From Trichobilharzia szidati (lineage: Eukaryota > Platyhelminthes > Trematoda > Strigeidida > Schistosomatidae): DNA of 64,000 bases. Each line of letters begins with the position of its first letter. The first letter of the stretch is position 1. Of this stretch, positions 37,221 through 48,571 are shown piece by piece. The notes below the pieces were generated by a model. The model ran no database searches. It was not told the origin of the DNA and saw nothing but the letters and a program-made list of their open reading frames with translations. The DNA lies in assembly GCA_944472155.2 (NCBI GenBank), contig OX235279.1, positions 57,943,564-58,007,563 of the forward strand. The letters are read 5' to 3'. The position numbers and the translations under genes were made by a program.

Positions 37221-37254
37221 TAGGGGCATTTCACTGAGTACAGAAATGCCCCTA
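37221..37254. other. 12-bp hairpin
   Basis: TAGGGGCATTTC, a 10-base loop, then its exact complement GAAATGCCCCTA. No T-run follows. No function assigned. Confidence 0.8.
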
Positions 37255-37589
37255 AAATGCTTACGCGGAATACCTCCTGTCTGAAAGTAGAATTATATGC
37301 ATAACGTTTTTCTCAGTCACGTTGTAACGCGAACCAGTAATACTTCATAAAAACCAAAATAATAAGCAATACTTTATGAAACTCATCCGAACAGATTTTT
37401 ATATGACATAACTTGCGGACAGCACATGAAACCGATAGTTCCATCAATCATTGTATTCAACGTGTGCCAATTAATTTCTTAAGAACACCCATGTGAACAC
37501 TGTCACTTCAACAAAACATATGTCGGTGTAACGTTACATCACAAAGTGACAGAAGTTGGACTTCATGTACCTTGGTATTTCAACCGAAG

Positions 37590-37715
37590 TTACTGGACGG
37601 TCATTGAGCTAGCCTGGCAGCTCGGATGTCGCGGTTTGGTTCCCTATTGAGGTTACAAATGTGCGCTGTGAAGAGGCCTCAAATAGGACGAAGCATTTGT
37701 TAACTACCCCTAGTT
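37590..37715 (+). mobile_element. SM-alpha SINE relic
   Basis: The tRNA-like head (GGTCATTGAGCTAGCCTGGC, GGTTTGGTTCCCTATTG) is followed by TGTGAAGAGGCCTCAAATAG and GACGAAGC, the hammerhead core with the first box changed (CTGTGAAGA for CTGAAGA) and weak stems. Confidence 0.7.
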
Positions 37716-40700
37716 TTACCTCGTAATGAAGTCAAAAGTGAAATTAGTCCGAACCCTTACAAAACCCATAATCAGAAAAATATGTCATCATATTTAACTA
37801 TACTCTACTGATTCTCTCCAAAATTTCCAATCAACTTTAATCCAGCTGAACACTGACATACATACATTATATAATATAGTGGGAGTATTTCTGATGCATA
37901 TTTTTCGATCATTTTGAATTTCATTATGATTCAAAGTCAGTGGAGGACCAGTAAGTAAACATTACATCAAGAAGAGTGGGGAGATCGTCTGTGATTGTGA
38001 CTGACTGGTCAGTGTTGTCATTTTGCAACTGTGTGAAAACTATGATTTCTATCTTCTGGTGGTTCACATAGTGGCAGATGGATAATCAGGTCTCACTTTA
38101 AGAGGTTAATTTAGTAAAAGGTTTTACTATTTACTTATTTGATGCCAACTAAGACATGAGTTTAAAAATGTGTTTCTTAGTTCCAAAGACTCGACAGCTA
38201 AGGGTACCTGAAACACAGGGAGTGGTGGTACTCTCACCGAGTCCAAATAGCAGTATGCCAATCAGAAGGCATCGTCAAAACATCCATACTTAGAGTCAAC
38301 ATCTTAACTGCAACCACGCGATTCTGCCTAATATAGTCAAGAGGAAATTCAATATAACTGCTATAAGTTTACTGCCTATTATTCATAAATAAAAGTAGAT
38401 TAGAGGTTGGCTGTCTATTTTGTACCTCTGAACGAAATCATTTGAAATAATGTGATCAGTTGACTCCAATTAGTAAGGACAGTATTTTTTAAAAGATTTC
38501 AGATAGTTTAACAAATGTTTTACAGTATTAGGAAAGACAGAATAATGTGGAAGATATAAAAATTCTGTGAAATAGTTGCCCCCATCATGCAACCCAACTT
38601 GTTTTCTGATTACTGATTTTTTTCAATGCACAGAATTTATTCCGTTATGTACTTCCTACCACATGCACTTCTGTTTTTCGTGTGCTTAATGAGTACATGA
38701 AAAAGACGCTTCTCTTAGAACAAAGTAGATTCAATAGACAAAAGTGTATACTTTCCATAGACATTCTGTGTCAACTGCAAATTATACTGATAATATTCAA
38801 AACAACTTGTCTGATACTAACTTTACCTAGAAGTATTTATTTGAACTGAAAAATTCACATATACTTATTGAATTTTTAATTTAATAAAGACGATTTAGAT
38901 ATCGCACCATCTTGTAGTTAATCACTATTTCCCTAGATAATTTATTTTCGTAATTAACTGAAATGCTCACAGATCTGAGGATAGTTATATTGACATCATG
39001 CCATCATTCATTGGTGTGCAGACCAATAATCACTTGAAAACTAATATTATATATGTTCAGTAACTCTGTTTAGAGCTGAGTTTTAGTGAACTTGAACAAG
39101 GGAATATTAAAACCATAGCTTATAATCCTTATGAAAACAAACATTTTCGCAAATATTTTGAGATTTGATCGTGACCAACTATTATGACAATAATAAGTTT
39201 GAGTCTGAATGTTTGAAACACATATAATCAATTTGGTACAAGCCCAAAGAAATCAGTAACTCAGTCATGAAGTAAAAGTTGATTCAGAATGAAATTAAAA
39301 TATTGACCAAACAAATGACACACAAATCTTTGTCTTTAATATTTCTTGGTACTAGGTGATAATCGAAGTTCAGTAGGACTGAAAATCTGATTATTAATAT
39401 CCAGACTATAGATGTTGTGAATCTCTTGGAATAATTTCAACACCAATTCAAAATGTATTGTCATAAGACTATTTAAAATAATTTCATTTTAATAAAAAAA
39501 TCATAACAAGATTTTTCTGAACATTTCCTTGTGCAAGCCCTTAGCTTCTTTAGCAAAGCCACAAGTGCCCCCAGGACAAGTTCACTTCAATTTGTGCACT
39601 GTCTGACCATACACTTTAATACATTTAATAAAATCTCAGTAATTCTGGTAGAAAAACTGTGGCTTACGCAGAAGAACCTTCAAAAAACCTTCTTCCGGTT
39701 TCCTAAACATTTCGGGATTATTTTTAATAATTTCATAAAGACTGAAAATATGCTATTGAGCATTTTAAAAGTAATTCAGATTTCAGTGCTATATGAACAG
39801 CTGGAATCTTGAAAGGAGATTTCAAGGTAGAAGTAATATAATAACTAACGCTACAATCAATTCATACAGTACATATATGCATATAATCATAGGGCCAGAA
39901 GAGGAAATTATAAAAAAGAATATTTTTGGTTCAAATTTTCTTTTGTCTTCAAACAAAGTGGTCATTAACATGTGGGAAAAGTCATCTATTTCGGTAAAAA
40001 CATGACATTAAATTCGCTTATCTCCAGTTTACGAGCCCTTGAAAATGCAAGGAAGACTAGGCATTTTATTTTTGTGCACGAAGAAAAGATTACTTTTGAT
40101 TTTAAATATCATATTAATATTTATGAAGGCGAAATCTCACAGCTTATTCATTTGATTGTAGCAAAAGCATAGTCATATATAAAATACTTTATAAAATTTT
40201 TTTATTCTCCCTTACACATAGTTCAACTTAGTAAACAACCTACAGTTTCAGTTACGACTGTTTCCTAGATTAGAATAATTCGATAGGCGTACATTGTTAA
40301 CCTTTAATTTATATTAGCCTCTTTAACATTCATTGACAGTACTTTTACTAAATTGTTTTGGATTTTTTTCGCTACATAAACCGCTTGTTTAGTTTAATAG
40401 TCATAATGATGTTCACCTAGCTATGCAGGAACATTTTATTAAACCCTAAAAGCTTCCTATCACATCAATCTGCATAAGGGATTTCAGCTGAATACACATA
40501 ACCCTCAGGGAATTTCAGTATGCTCCAAAACCATCTATTTTCCTTATTGGCATGGCTTCAGCTTCAGTATACCAAAAATATCAATAAATGCTACACTAAC
40601 ACATAGAAAGGATTTAACTGAACAATGAAACGATGGGGAAGTGAAATAAAACAATGTTAGAAATGTTTCTTTTTTTGAATTTTTACTGTTTAGAATTTGG

Positions 40701-41116
40701 ATTAATTTTTCTAAGCATTCCATCAGAGGAAGGTTTTATTGCATCTCAGAGTCAAATAAAATACTACTCACCTAACAGTAGGTAGTTGTTAATTTTAAGA
40801 AACAATCTGTGGTATTTTTTTAAGTGAAAAATTCCAAACTGGTATCTGTTTCGTTATACCATTCAATAAAAATGTATGATCACTGAAACCCAATGATAAA
40901 GAAACTCTTTTTCTATATCATCTGATGAAATGAAACTACTTTATTACAGTCTAAGTCACCGATAGGTACGCAAAGATATTAGAAAGTTTACATTAGCAGT
41001 TAATTTATAAGGGAGATTATGTCATAGCTTTCAGTTTTCACCGTCTGATTATTTTGAGATGCTTATCATTGATGCGCAACCTTGAAATTATACATTACTG
41101 CCATCTGGAAAAGAGC
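37716..41116. other. intergenic, no gene seen
   Basis: AT-rich. The open frames 39531-40172 overlap each other in different frames and are rich in Lys, Asn, Ile and Phe as expected by chance. Confidence 0.4.
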
Positions 41117-41303
41117 TGTGTGCGTCGGTGGCACAGTGGTTAGGACTCTCGCCGACCATGCACATGGTCCGGGGTTCGATCCCCTGCCGGCGCACACCCG
41201 ATATCTATGGTCAGCCTGAATTTAGGCTACCGATATCCGTGCTGAAAATTCCATACTTGTACTGAAAATACGGTGTGGAATCAAGCCGTAAATCAAAAAA
41301 AAA
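41117..41303 (+). mobile_element. tRNA-headed SINE, full copy
   Basis: The head 41119-41196 has a good A box (TGGCACAGTGGTTAGGA) and B box (GGTTCGATCCC), and its ends GTGCGTCGG and CCGGCGCAC could pair. It is followed by a SINE body (GCTGAAAATTCCATACTTGT, GTGTGGAATCAAGCCGTAAA) and an A-run at 41295-41303. The anticodon region is abnormal (GACCAT and ATGGTC pair directly), so it is not a working tRNA. The body is shared with 46859-47043. Confidence 0.85.
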
Positions 41304-42004
41304 CTGCCCAGTGTTTTTCTCAAATGATTTAAAAGTATTCTTCTGAATCTAGATGGGTTTAAATGAGGAAATGTCGTCTTAAATGTGCATAATTAGCTTT
41401 AAAATAAAGTTGATTTTGTCTAGATATATGTTGATAGCTTTATAATAACGTTCAGTCAGTTGTCAGTAAACAACATTTCCCATTATTTCCACTTATAAAA
41501 AGATGATTTAGGAATAAACAAATGCTTAAATCAGTTATATAGACGTTATAAATCCAGATATACATTCTAACCTACAGTGATCCTCAGTTTAATTCAAGCT
41601 TATTCATAATTTTCTGGATTCATCACTCTTATAACTAGGATTCAGCCTCATATATACCAATATATACTCTGAATATGTATATACTGAGCTGGAATCACCT
41701 TGTGGTTATTGTAAGAATATTTTTTCAATAAAGGGTATCAGTTTTCAAGTCATCCGATTCCATTTGTAAACTTCTCACAGTATATACAGTCAAATGTTGT
41801 ATCATATGATATCATATTATCTATGTAGATTTTAAACAAGTAGTTAAAAAAACCTCTAACTAGGCGTGCCTAACATTATTTATCCATGTAGCTTAGCAAC
41901 ATGTTTGCCTTAAGAGTATGAGTTTCAGAAAGAATTATATTTCCTCGGGTTTTTTTAAAACAAGTGAAAGTTGACTTGAGATAGGTGTCTCAATTATATG
42001 GAGG

Positions 42005-42250
42005 ATTTCATCATGAGCTGACATCAGTTAGAGAACCACTGGAAAACCTGGGAGTACTGGACAGCTGTTTCGTCCTAGTTTGGGACTCTTCAGCAGTACG
42101 CATCCACCGGGATTCGAACCCAGGACCTTCTGGTTACAAGGCGAGCTCGTAGACCATTGAGCCACTGGGACCCGATCCAATGGTCCTTGAATTCTAACTT
42201 CTGCCAATTCACGACATAGCGCGACCATTTCGCAATGTCTTCTTAGATGT
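42005..42250 (-). mobile_element. SM-alpha SINE with intact hammerhead
   Basis: On the - strand: the tRNA-like head (CCAGTGGCTCAATGGTCTAC, B box GGTTCGAATCCCGG), then the hammerhead, then the tail ending near 42000 with GATGTCAGCTCATGATGAAA. It is the least damaged SM-alpha copy here and the reference for the relics at 7.7, 20.3, 23.4, 24.5, 37.6, 53.8 and 57.9 kb. The ORF 42028-42255 is a shadow. Confidence 0.88.
42054..42099 (-). ncRNA. SM-alpha hammerhead ribozyme
   Basis: On the - strand: stem I GTACTG with CAGTAC (six pairs), core CTGAAGA (position 7 is the variable one), stem II GTCC with GGAC, GAAA, stem III within the palindrome ACAGCTGT, cleavage base C at 42060. All invariant residues are present, so it is predicted active. 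Confidence 0.9.
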
Positions 42251-43228
42251 CTCAATTAGTTGCCAGCACCAAATGTAAAATAATAAGACATAAACATAAC
42301 ATATGCCTTTGGTAAATAATATTTACACACGTTCCCTGTGTTCTTTTGATCAGTTTAGTCAAACTGTTAGACAAGATAACTTGACATGACTTGAAAAAAT
42401 CCCATTCGGCATAATTTTTTTGTCTTTTTTTCCAACAACACTGCCTCTTAAAGAAAATTTTACTGAATAGAAAGGAAAATCGGATGAAAAAAATAACAAG
42501 TGAAACACTAGTTCATAAGATACAAAAAATATCTTTAAGACCAATTTTATCTGACATAATTCTCACTATTGACACTATTTACAAGTGCAGTGTATGATCT
42601 AAGGTATTTTAATTAGAATTTTCATTTAAAAGGGAATTAGAAGCCATCTGAAAGGTTCAAGAAAAGATTTATTTCCACAGGGCTTTAAAAAGTCTACTAA
42701 TCTAAAGGTTTCTGTGATGCTACACTGATTAGAATTACAAACATTACAATACTAATTAGAACTGCTTGTTATTATTTAACAAATTACTTAGATAAACACA
42801 TCTGATGGAAAAATGATTCGAGTACTTCTGCTTGCAATAGCTAACAAACTTTTATTCATCTGAGAATCATGCAAACTCATATTACTGTCAGCAGTCTTTA
42901 TGTGATAAAAACCAAAAAGTATTTCAGACAAACTTTAAGTATAATCACTTAGATCTAAATGATATCTTAAGAGTTTGTGAGTCTGCTTAATTCAGGTTTT
43001 CTTTATCTATCTATCCCAATTACAGGTAGTCCACGTATCAAAATAAAACAACGCAACTTCTTTAAACACTGCATAAATATTTGAAAAAAAAGCTTTGAAT
43101 TGAGGTAGCTAATTTATGAACCTCAGTAGCTTGTAGACTGGCTTAAGGAGTAATATTTCAGAAAAGTTTGGGCATTATAGAATAGATTAATTAAATATAA
43201 TAGTATTTCATTAGTTACTTACGTACAG

Positions 43229-43390
43229 TGATAGTTATTTGATTTTGATCATATTTTGAGCAAAATTACTGTTAGATTCGTTTTAATCCCAATTTTTAAA
43301 ATAATAACTTAAAACGATTTTAACAGTTCGTGTGATCACTGACAGTAATTTCGCTCGAAATATTATCAAAATCAAAAACTTATTATTGTG
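43229..43390. repeat. imperfect inverted repeat (fold-back)
   Basis: Left TTTGATTTTGATCATATTTT / GAGCAAAATTACTGTTA and right TGACAGTAATTTCGCTC / GAAATATTATCAAAATCAAA are reverse complements with few mismatches over about 45 bp. Inner CGTTTTAA and TTAAAACG also pair. No ORF inside. It may be a small MITE. Confidence 0.75.
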
Positions 43391-43467
43391 AGTAGACAAC
43401 CACTCAAATACACTTGTAATTAATCAACTCAAAAAAGTTGATTTAGGCTACTCTGTAAAAAATTTTC

Positions 43468-43545
43468 AGTCAAATGTTCTGTCTGTTTTATAAACTCAAT
43501 AGAATTAAACCTTCTGAGTTTATAAAACAGACAGAACATTTGACT
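43468..43545. repeat. perfect 31-bp inverted repeat
   Basis: 43468-43498 and 43515-43545 are exact reverse complements (ending ...TTTTATAAACTCA and starting TGAGTTTATAAAA...), with a 16-base loop. Outer bases pair further with a small bulge. Confidence 0.95.
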
Positions 43546-44661
43546 TTGAAAATCTAACCATCAAAATTAATGTTCTGACATATAACTAAAGGACATATAT
43601 TCTTACTTAAGTATCCTTCCTTTAATACACAATACTTATTGAATCTTTCTTTGGCATAACAGTGAAATGTATTAATACTCACAATAATGATATTTCCAAA
43701 ACAATGTTTCATTTACCATTTCTTGTGACATTTTACATTGCCTCTTCATAAAAGAAGACATAAACGCTTTATAAGCTGATATAATAACATGGCTATTAAT
43801 AAATGTTAAAAAAGTCCCTTTCTTGCGTACCACTGCACATTAATGTCACCTAACAATATGACAATCCACTGAATGACTTGTTTTCAAATCATATCATGAA
43901 AATTAACTATAATAATTACATTCACTAAGTAATACATTTTTTAAACATAAACTGTGTCTTAAATTCTTCCAGATGAAGCCAACTGCAAGGTTTCTACAGT
44001 ACTTAATTAGCAAATTATATCGAATTTAAAGTCAAGAGTTCTGTTTATGTTGACTCCCTTCCAGTAAACGTCTTGACAGCACAAAATAAAGTTAACTTGA
44101 AGACTGTTTTCATAGCTGAGGGGAGTGCTTATTAAAGCCATCAAAGTTTATTTGCAGAGTGAAAGAAAATAATGTAAGATTCAAATACTAGATTAAAATC
44201 TTGTTTTCAGAAAGTGTTTTGCACAAAATCTTGGTCATTCCGTACTACACAATTGTAGATGATTGCCTTGCACCGCAAGAAGCAAACTCTGAATCGAATA
44301 TCATAAACAAGTTAGATAAATGGCAATTATGACCGAATTAATTTACATCAACCTCTTGAATTTTCATGTCAACTTGAAATTAAGCAGGAATTCTGTGTTA
44401 GGAAAATGTAAAGAAGGAGTTTGAACTTTGTAAAAGCAGCATTACGTGTTTTCTCGCCTAAAAAGCTTTAATAGAGACCGAAAATAATGAAATTCTAAAT
44501 TACCCCAATAAATTGTGACCAAATCAGCTTTTGATGAACTCTAATCATACTGAAAACCTAATTACTAATATAAATAGCGTCACAGACGAACTAAACGACT
44601 GCTGTTATTCACTGCAACAAACAAAGAAACAATGTAAATAATGTTTACAATATATATGTCC

Positions 44662-45368
44662 AAAACAAGTTCACTTTCAACAGTTTGAAAAAATTTGGGC
44701 ATTGGGTATATGATATTCCTTATAATAAAGGTTTCTGTATTTCCCAATGAACGAAAAACAAAACGATATTGTTTTTACTGACGTTTCGCTATTTAATGCT
44801 AATAGCTTCATCAAAGTATTATTAAACCGGAATTTACAAAATCTCAGCATATATATAACAAAGAGTTGAGGAGTGAGAAAATAGACTTAGGTCAAGTTAA
44901 AGGGACATATTGAAAGTCAAAATAACAATGAAGATCACTAAACTAAATAACAAAGGTTATAGTACGTCTGTTATGATATCAAAACAAAGTTTACTAACTT
45001 GATCATCGTTCGTCAGTCTGGGGTCATTTTTCGTTGTCAAGTTGGTCAACTGGTAAAGATAGCAAAACCAAGTGTAGATTGTTGGATTTGATCAGTGTGT
45101 AAAATTATAAAAGCAGTGTGTGTTTACATAGTGAACTTGCATATCACATTCGTGTTGATTTTGTCACTTCATGGGGGAGGGAGGTGTTGTAACCAGGTCA
45201 GATTCTGTTTTAGTCCTATTCAGGCAATTTGGATTCCACCAGATATGAAATGCTTCTCATATTAGACGTTCTTTGTGATTTCTGAAGTTTTTCTGGATTA
45301 TTTCGATATTGTCAAAATCAATTTTGTGGCCTGATTCTATAGCGTGTAGACGACCTATGGCTGATGAT
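44662..45368 (-). mobile_element. Penelope-like element 3' end, copy 1
   Basis: Almost identical to 59354-60000 and to the reverse complement of 60300-61002 (only a few differences seen in about 650 bases). The - strand encodes the end of a PLE GIY-YIG domain (AIGRLHAIESGHKIDFDN, then NHKERLI and a stop, then EAFHIWWNPNCLN) and a long 3' region. It is 5'-truncated at the junction with a different PLE. Confidence 0.8.
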
Positions 45369-45737
45369 GAACATGGGAAAAATGACGTCACATCCCACTG
45401 TATTTACCAATTTGAATGTACGTGTGGACACACATACATAGGGAGGACTCATCGATCTCTGCAAGTAAGGGCTTCAGAGCATATTCCTAAATGGCTCCAG
45501 AAACAAATGGAATCTTCAGAACCCATTAATGGTGAGAACAGGAGACCTAGCTCCTCTATTGCAAAACATATTATAGAAACAGGACATAAAATTGACGTTA
45601 ACAGATCTTTTAAACCTATCTATAAAACGTGTTTGGGGCGTATCCTAAAGTTTGTGGAAGCCCTAGCAATTAGAAAGTTTAAACCGCCTTCATGCGTTCA
45701 AAAACAATTTGTCATCACATTAAACCTTCCTTGGTAA
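45369..45737 (+). CDS. GIY-YIG endonuclease domain of a Penelope-like element, 5'-truncated
   Basis: The frame reads CIYQFECTCGHTYIGRTHRS, then LQVRASEHIPKW, and later FVEALAIRKFKPPS. This has the two halves of the GIY-YIG signature (IY ... YIG), the Cys pair, the Arg, a His, and a late Glu in EAL, as in the C-terminal endonuclease of PLEs. In PLEs it acts with the reverse transcriptase to nick the target. No RT precedes it. The frame stays open for 123 codons to a natural-looking stop (LNLPW). Upstream the open frame continues to 45309 only by reading the antisense strand of the neighbouring PLE, so those first residues are not part of the protein. Confidence 0.8.
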   Translation, partial: EHGKNDVTSHCIYQFECTCGHTYIGRTHRSLQVRASEHIPKWLQKQMESSEPINGENRRPSSSIAKHIIETGHKIDVNRSFKPIYKTCLGRILKFVEALAIRKFKPPSCVQKQFVITLNLPW

Positions 45738-45890
45738 ATTTTGTTTTGACACCATAGCAGATGTACTATTACCTCTGTTATTTGGTTTAGTGGTCATCAT
45801 TGTTACTTTGACCTTAAATATGTCCTTTAAACTTGACCTAAATCTATTTTCTCACCTCTTACCTCTTTATTAATTTCATGTATATTCCTA
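45369..45890 (+). mobile_element. Penelope-like element end of a second lineage
   Basis: After the GIY-YIG frame, 45735-45885 is a diverged relative of the 3' region of copy 1 read on the other strand (for example TTATTTGGTTTAGTGGTCAT here versus TTATTTAGTTTAGTGATCTT at 60715). The two therefore form a diverged inverted pair, head to head. Confidence 0.75.
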
Positions 45891-46858
45891 TGACAAGTCC
45901 GTGTGTGATCAGATTGTTCGAAATGTGTTGCGCAAATACATTACACGATTCAGACAAATTACGTCTTCTTATTGCTTCATCTAAATTCATAAAGGGAACT
46001 AATTGTTTTAAATTATTAGTGAGTTAGGTCAATTTCATTTTTAGCCATCTGAAAACTGACTGCAGGAATACATTCTTTCTGAGGAGTATGACAATGCAAC
46101 TTTAAGCGTCAGAACTTTCTCGCTTTGAACTGTGTAAATGGCAAAGTTATTTGCTAATTTAAAATCTGATTTATGATGTTAACAGTTCACCCGATTAGCT
46201 TGCTAGAAATGGGATGGTTTGAAATGAATCACCTCTCTGAGTTATGTAAAACTGAGTACACCGCTGGTGATTTTGGCCCCTAAACGAACGTAACCACAGT
46301 CCAGTGTTTAGATGACTTCGATTTGCCTGGCAAGTATTATTGGTTGGTGTGAATGGTATACAACTACTTATCTCAATCAATCAGTAGTATGTAGTTATAT
46401 GTATTGACTAATTTCTCTTTCGATATATATATAAATGCAGTTTGTTTCCATCAGTTTACTGCCTGTCACTATTTTTTTTTGAATTTGCACTTAAAATTTT
46501 TTTCATTTTTTATATAAGGTCGAAGGTTGAATAAATTCCTGTATTGCAACCAACAAATACTGATTAAACATGTCATGCTATGTCCGTGTGTGGAACAGCG
46601 TTACATACGACGTAGATGATGTCGTAATTCAAAATTGAAAGGAAATTATATTTTGTGTATATTAAGTGAAACTAATAAATATTCCAAAAGTCCTTTGTAA
46701 ACAATAAACTTAGCAAATCTCAAATACGTTAATGCTCAGGCATATACCAAATTGACTTTAAATAATGAACAGTTGACGACATTTTTGAAAAGTGATCCAT
46801 ACGAAACTGTAGAAAGTACAGCTCTCCTTCATAGGGAAGATGCAGACTTGAAATTACA
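45891..46858. other. intergenic, no gene seen
   Basis: A less AT-rich patch at 46190-46380 (open frame on the - strand) matches no motif known to me. Confidence 0.4.
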
Positions 46859-47043
46859 CTCAGTTATATGGTACAGCGGTTAGGACGCTCGCCGGCCATG
46901 CATATCGTCCGGGGTTCGATGCCCGACCGACGCACACCTAATATCAATGGTTGGCCTCCTAAATCTGGGCTACCACTATCAGGTGCTGAAAATTCCATAG
47001 TTGTACCAAAATACTGTGTGGAATCAAGCTACATTAAAAAGAT
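46859..47043 (+). mobile_element. tRNA-headed SINE, second copy
   Basis: The head (ATGGTACAGCGGTTAGGACG, GGGGTTCGATGCCCGACC) and body (GTGCTGAAAATTCCATAGTT, GTGTGGAATCAAGCTACAT) match 41117-41303. A-rich end. Open frames here are shadows. Confidence 0.85.
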
Positions 47044-47876
47044 TGTGTTACTTTAAAAGTCAAACCCAAATTTCTTCTAAAAAATTGACTATTTTTGCAA
47101 CAGCAATATTCGGACTTTTGGATAGGCTTTTTGGTCAGGTAAATTCCGTTAATTTCTCATTTTCTGTGAAAATAACTTTGCTTACATTTACTAATAGTAA
47201 TTTAGTATTGTGTAATCCTCTCTGAATAAGTTTAATCAGTGTTTACTCTACAGATATGAAAATAACTAGAATAACGCATTACTTCTCTCTTGTTTCTCTT
47301 GCAATAATAGTTTACCTTTTATTTAATCTTCAAGTTTTTCGATCTTCATAGTTCATAGTAATTATGCAAAAATTTTTGCACGTACAATAAATATTCTCCC
47401 CTCCGGAGAATGGTTAATCTAACGTATAGAAATTAAATTAGTTTATACGTTGTTTCTGTGAAGAGAAAATTTCTCATCACTTCACTTTCTACTACTTTCA
47501 ACAGATAATTACTTTACTGAAAGTTACTATTAAAAATATATGTAAGTATTTTGCAAAACTCAACAGCCGATGAATTATTCACTACATTTTCATTTAAAAC
47601 AAAATAAATAAAATTTCAGTCCACATCTCTATTTTTAATATACTTGACTGTGTTTTTGGTTTGAATTCCACTCTAACTGTTGAGAGATTCAGAAAAGTTT
47701 TGTTTGTCTGAGAGATTAAATATGACATTAAACATTTCCTGGCCTTAATTTATGTAGAGATAAAAATATCGCTTTAATTTTTTCTTTCAGTGCAGCCGGT
47801 TATTTTGTAAACTCTTTTGCCTCTTCGTAGGTATCGGTTAAGAGATAACAGATTAATGAATTAATGAATTTCGGTA

Positions 47877-48070
47877 TCGCGTCAGTGGTTCAGCGGTAGA
47901 ATGCTCTCAAACCATACAAGTGTTATGGAGTTCGATGCTCGGCCAACGCACTCCTAAACTTTGCCTTGTTTACCAGCTTGTGTGATATACCTGTCAAAGA
48001 GGAAAGGTTGGGTGTGAGACTAGCAACTTTGAGACTATCACCAAGTAAAAAAATATCAAAGCTACTGAAA
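47877..48070 (+). mobile_element. tRNA-Gly-like SINE or tRNA pseudogene
   Basis: 47877-47950 follows tRNA-Gly: GTGGTTCAGCGGTAGAATGC for the D-arm/A box, and GAGTTCGATGCTCGGCC for the B box. The anticodon stem no longer pairs and the acceptor stem is only partly paired. The following sequence ends in an A-rich stretch near 48047-48058. Confidence 0.6.
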
Positions 48071-48571
48071 CTTTAAAGATTCAAGACCTGTACTACACCA
48101 GGAGCGCGAAGGAATGAAAGAGTGAATTTTGACATTGTTTATTAAAATATTACTCTACGACAATCGAATCATTTATATACATATGGATGTGTTTTTCTTA
48201 CGGATCAGTTAGCCTAGTTGATATGCCTACAAACGCAAATTCATAAAGGTAATAACTGTCAAGATGAACGAGTTAATTTCAGATGGTAAAGTGAAACGTT
48301 TCTACTGAAGATGATCGAAAATTATACTGATTTGTTTCATTGTATTAAATTATTTGTGTTTCGATGAAATCAGTTTTATATTTTAAGTATTCAGCTGACG
48401 GCATCTACTGAAATTGACGAATCCCTCAATTTCTACTATCTGATCATGATTGCTATATTGGTGGAATTCACTGTTCAAGGCAAACCTGGGCCAAGTTAAA
48501 CTTTAGACACCAGTAACTACCAATCAGCGAAAGACGTTGAATTATCCAATGGGATTCACGAACGTAGTTCA

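Noticed and set aside
41119..41196. A functional tRNA gene
   Set aside because: A and B boxes are good, but the anticodon arm does not fold normally and the same head recurs joined to a SINE body.
42028..42255. ORF on the minus strand with CNQKVLGSNPGG wording
   Set aside because: It is the translated tRNA-like head of the SM-alpha SINE, a common false protein call.
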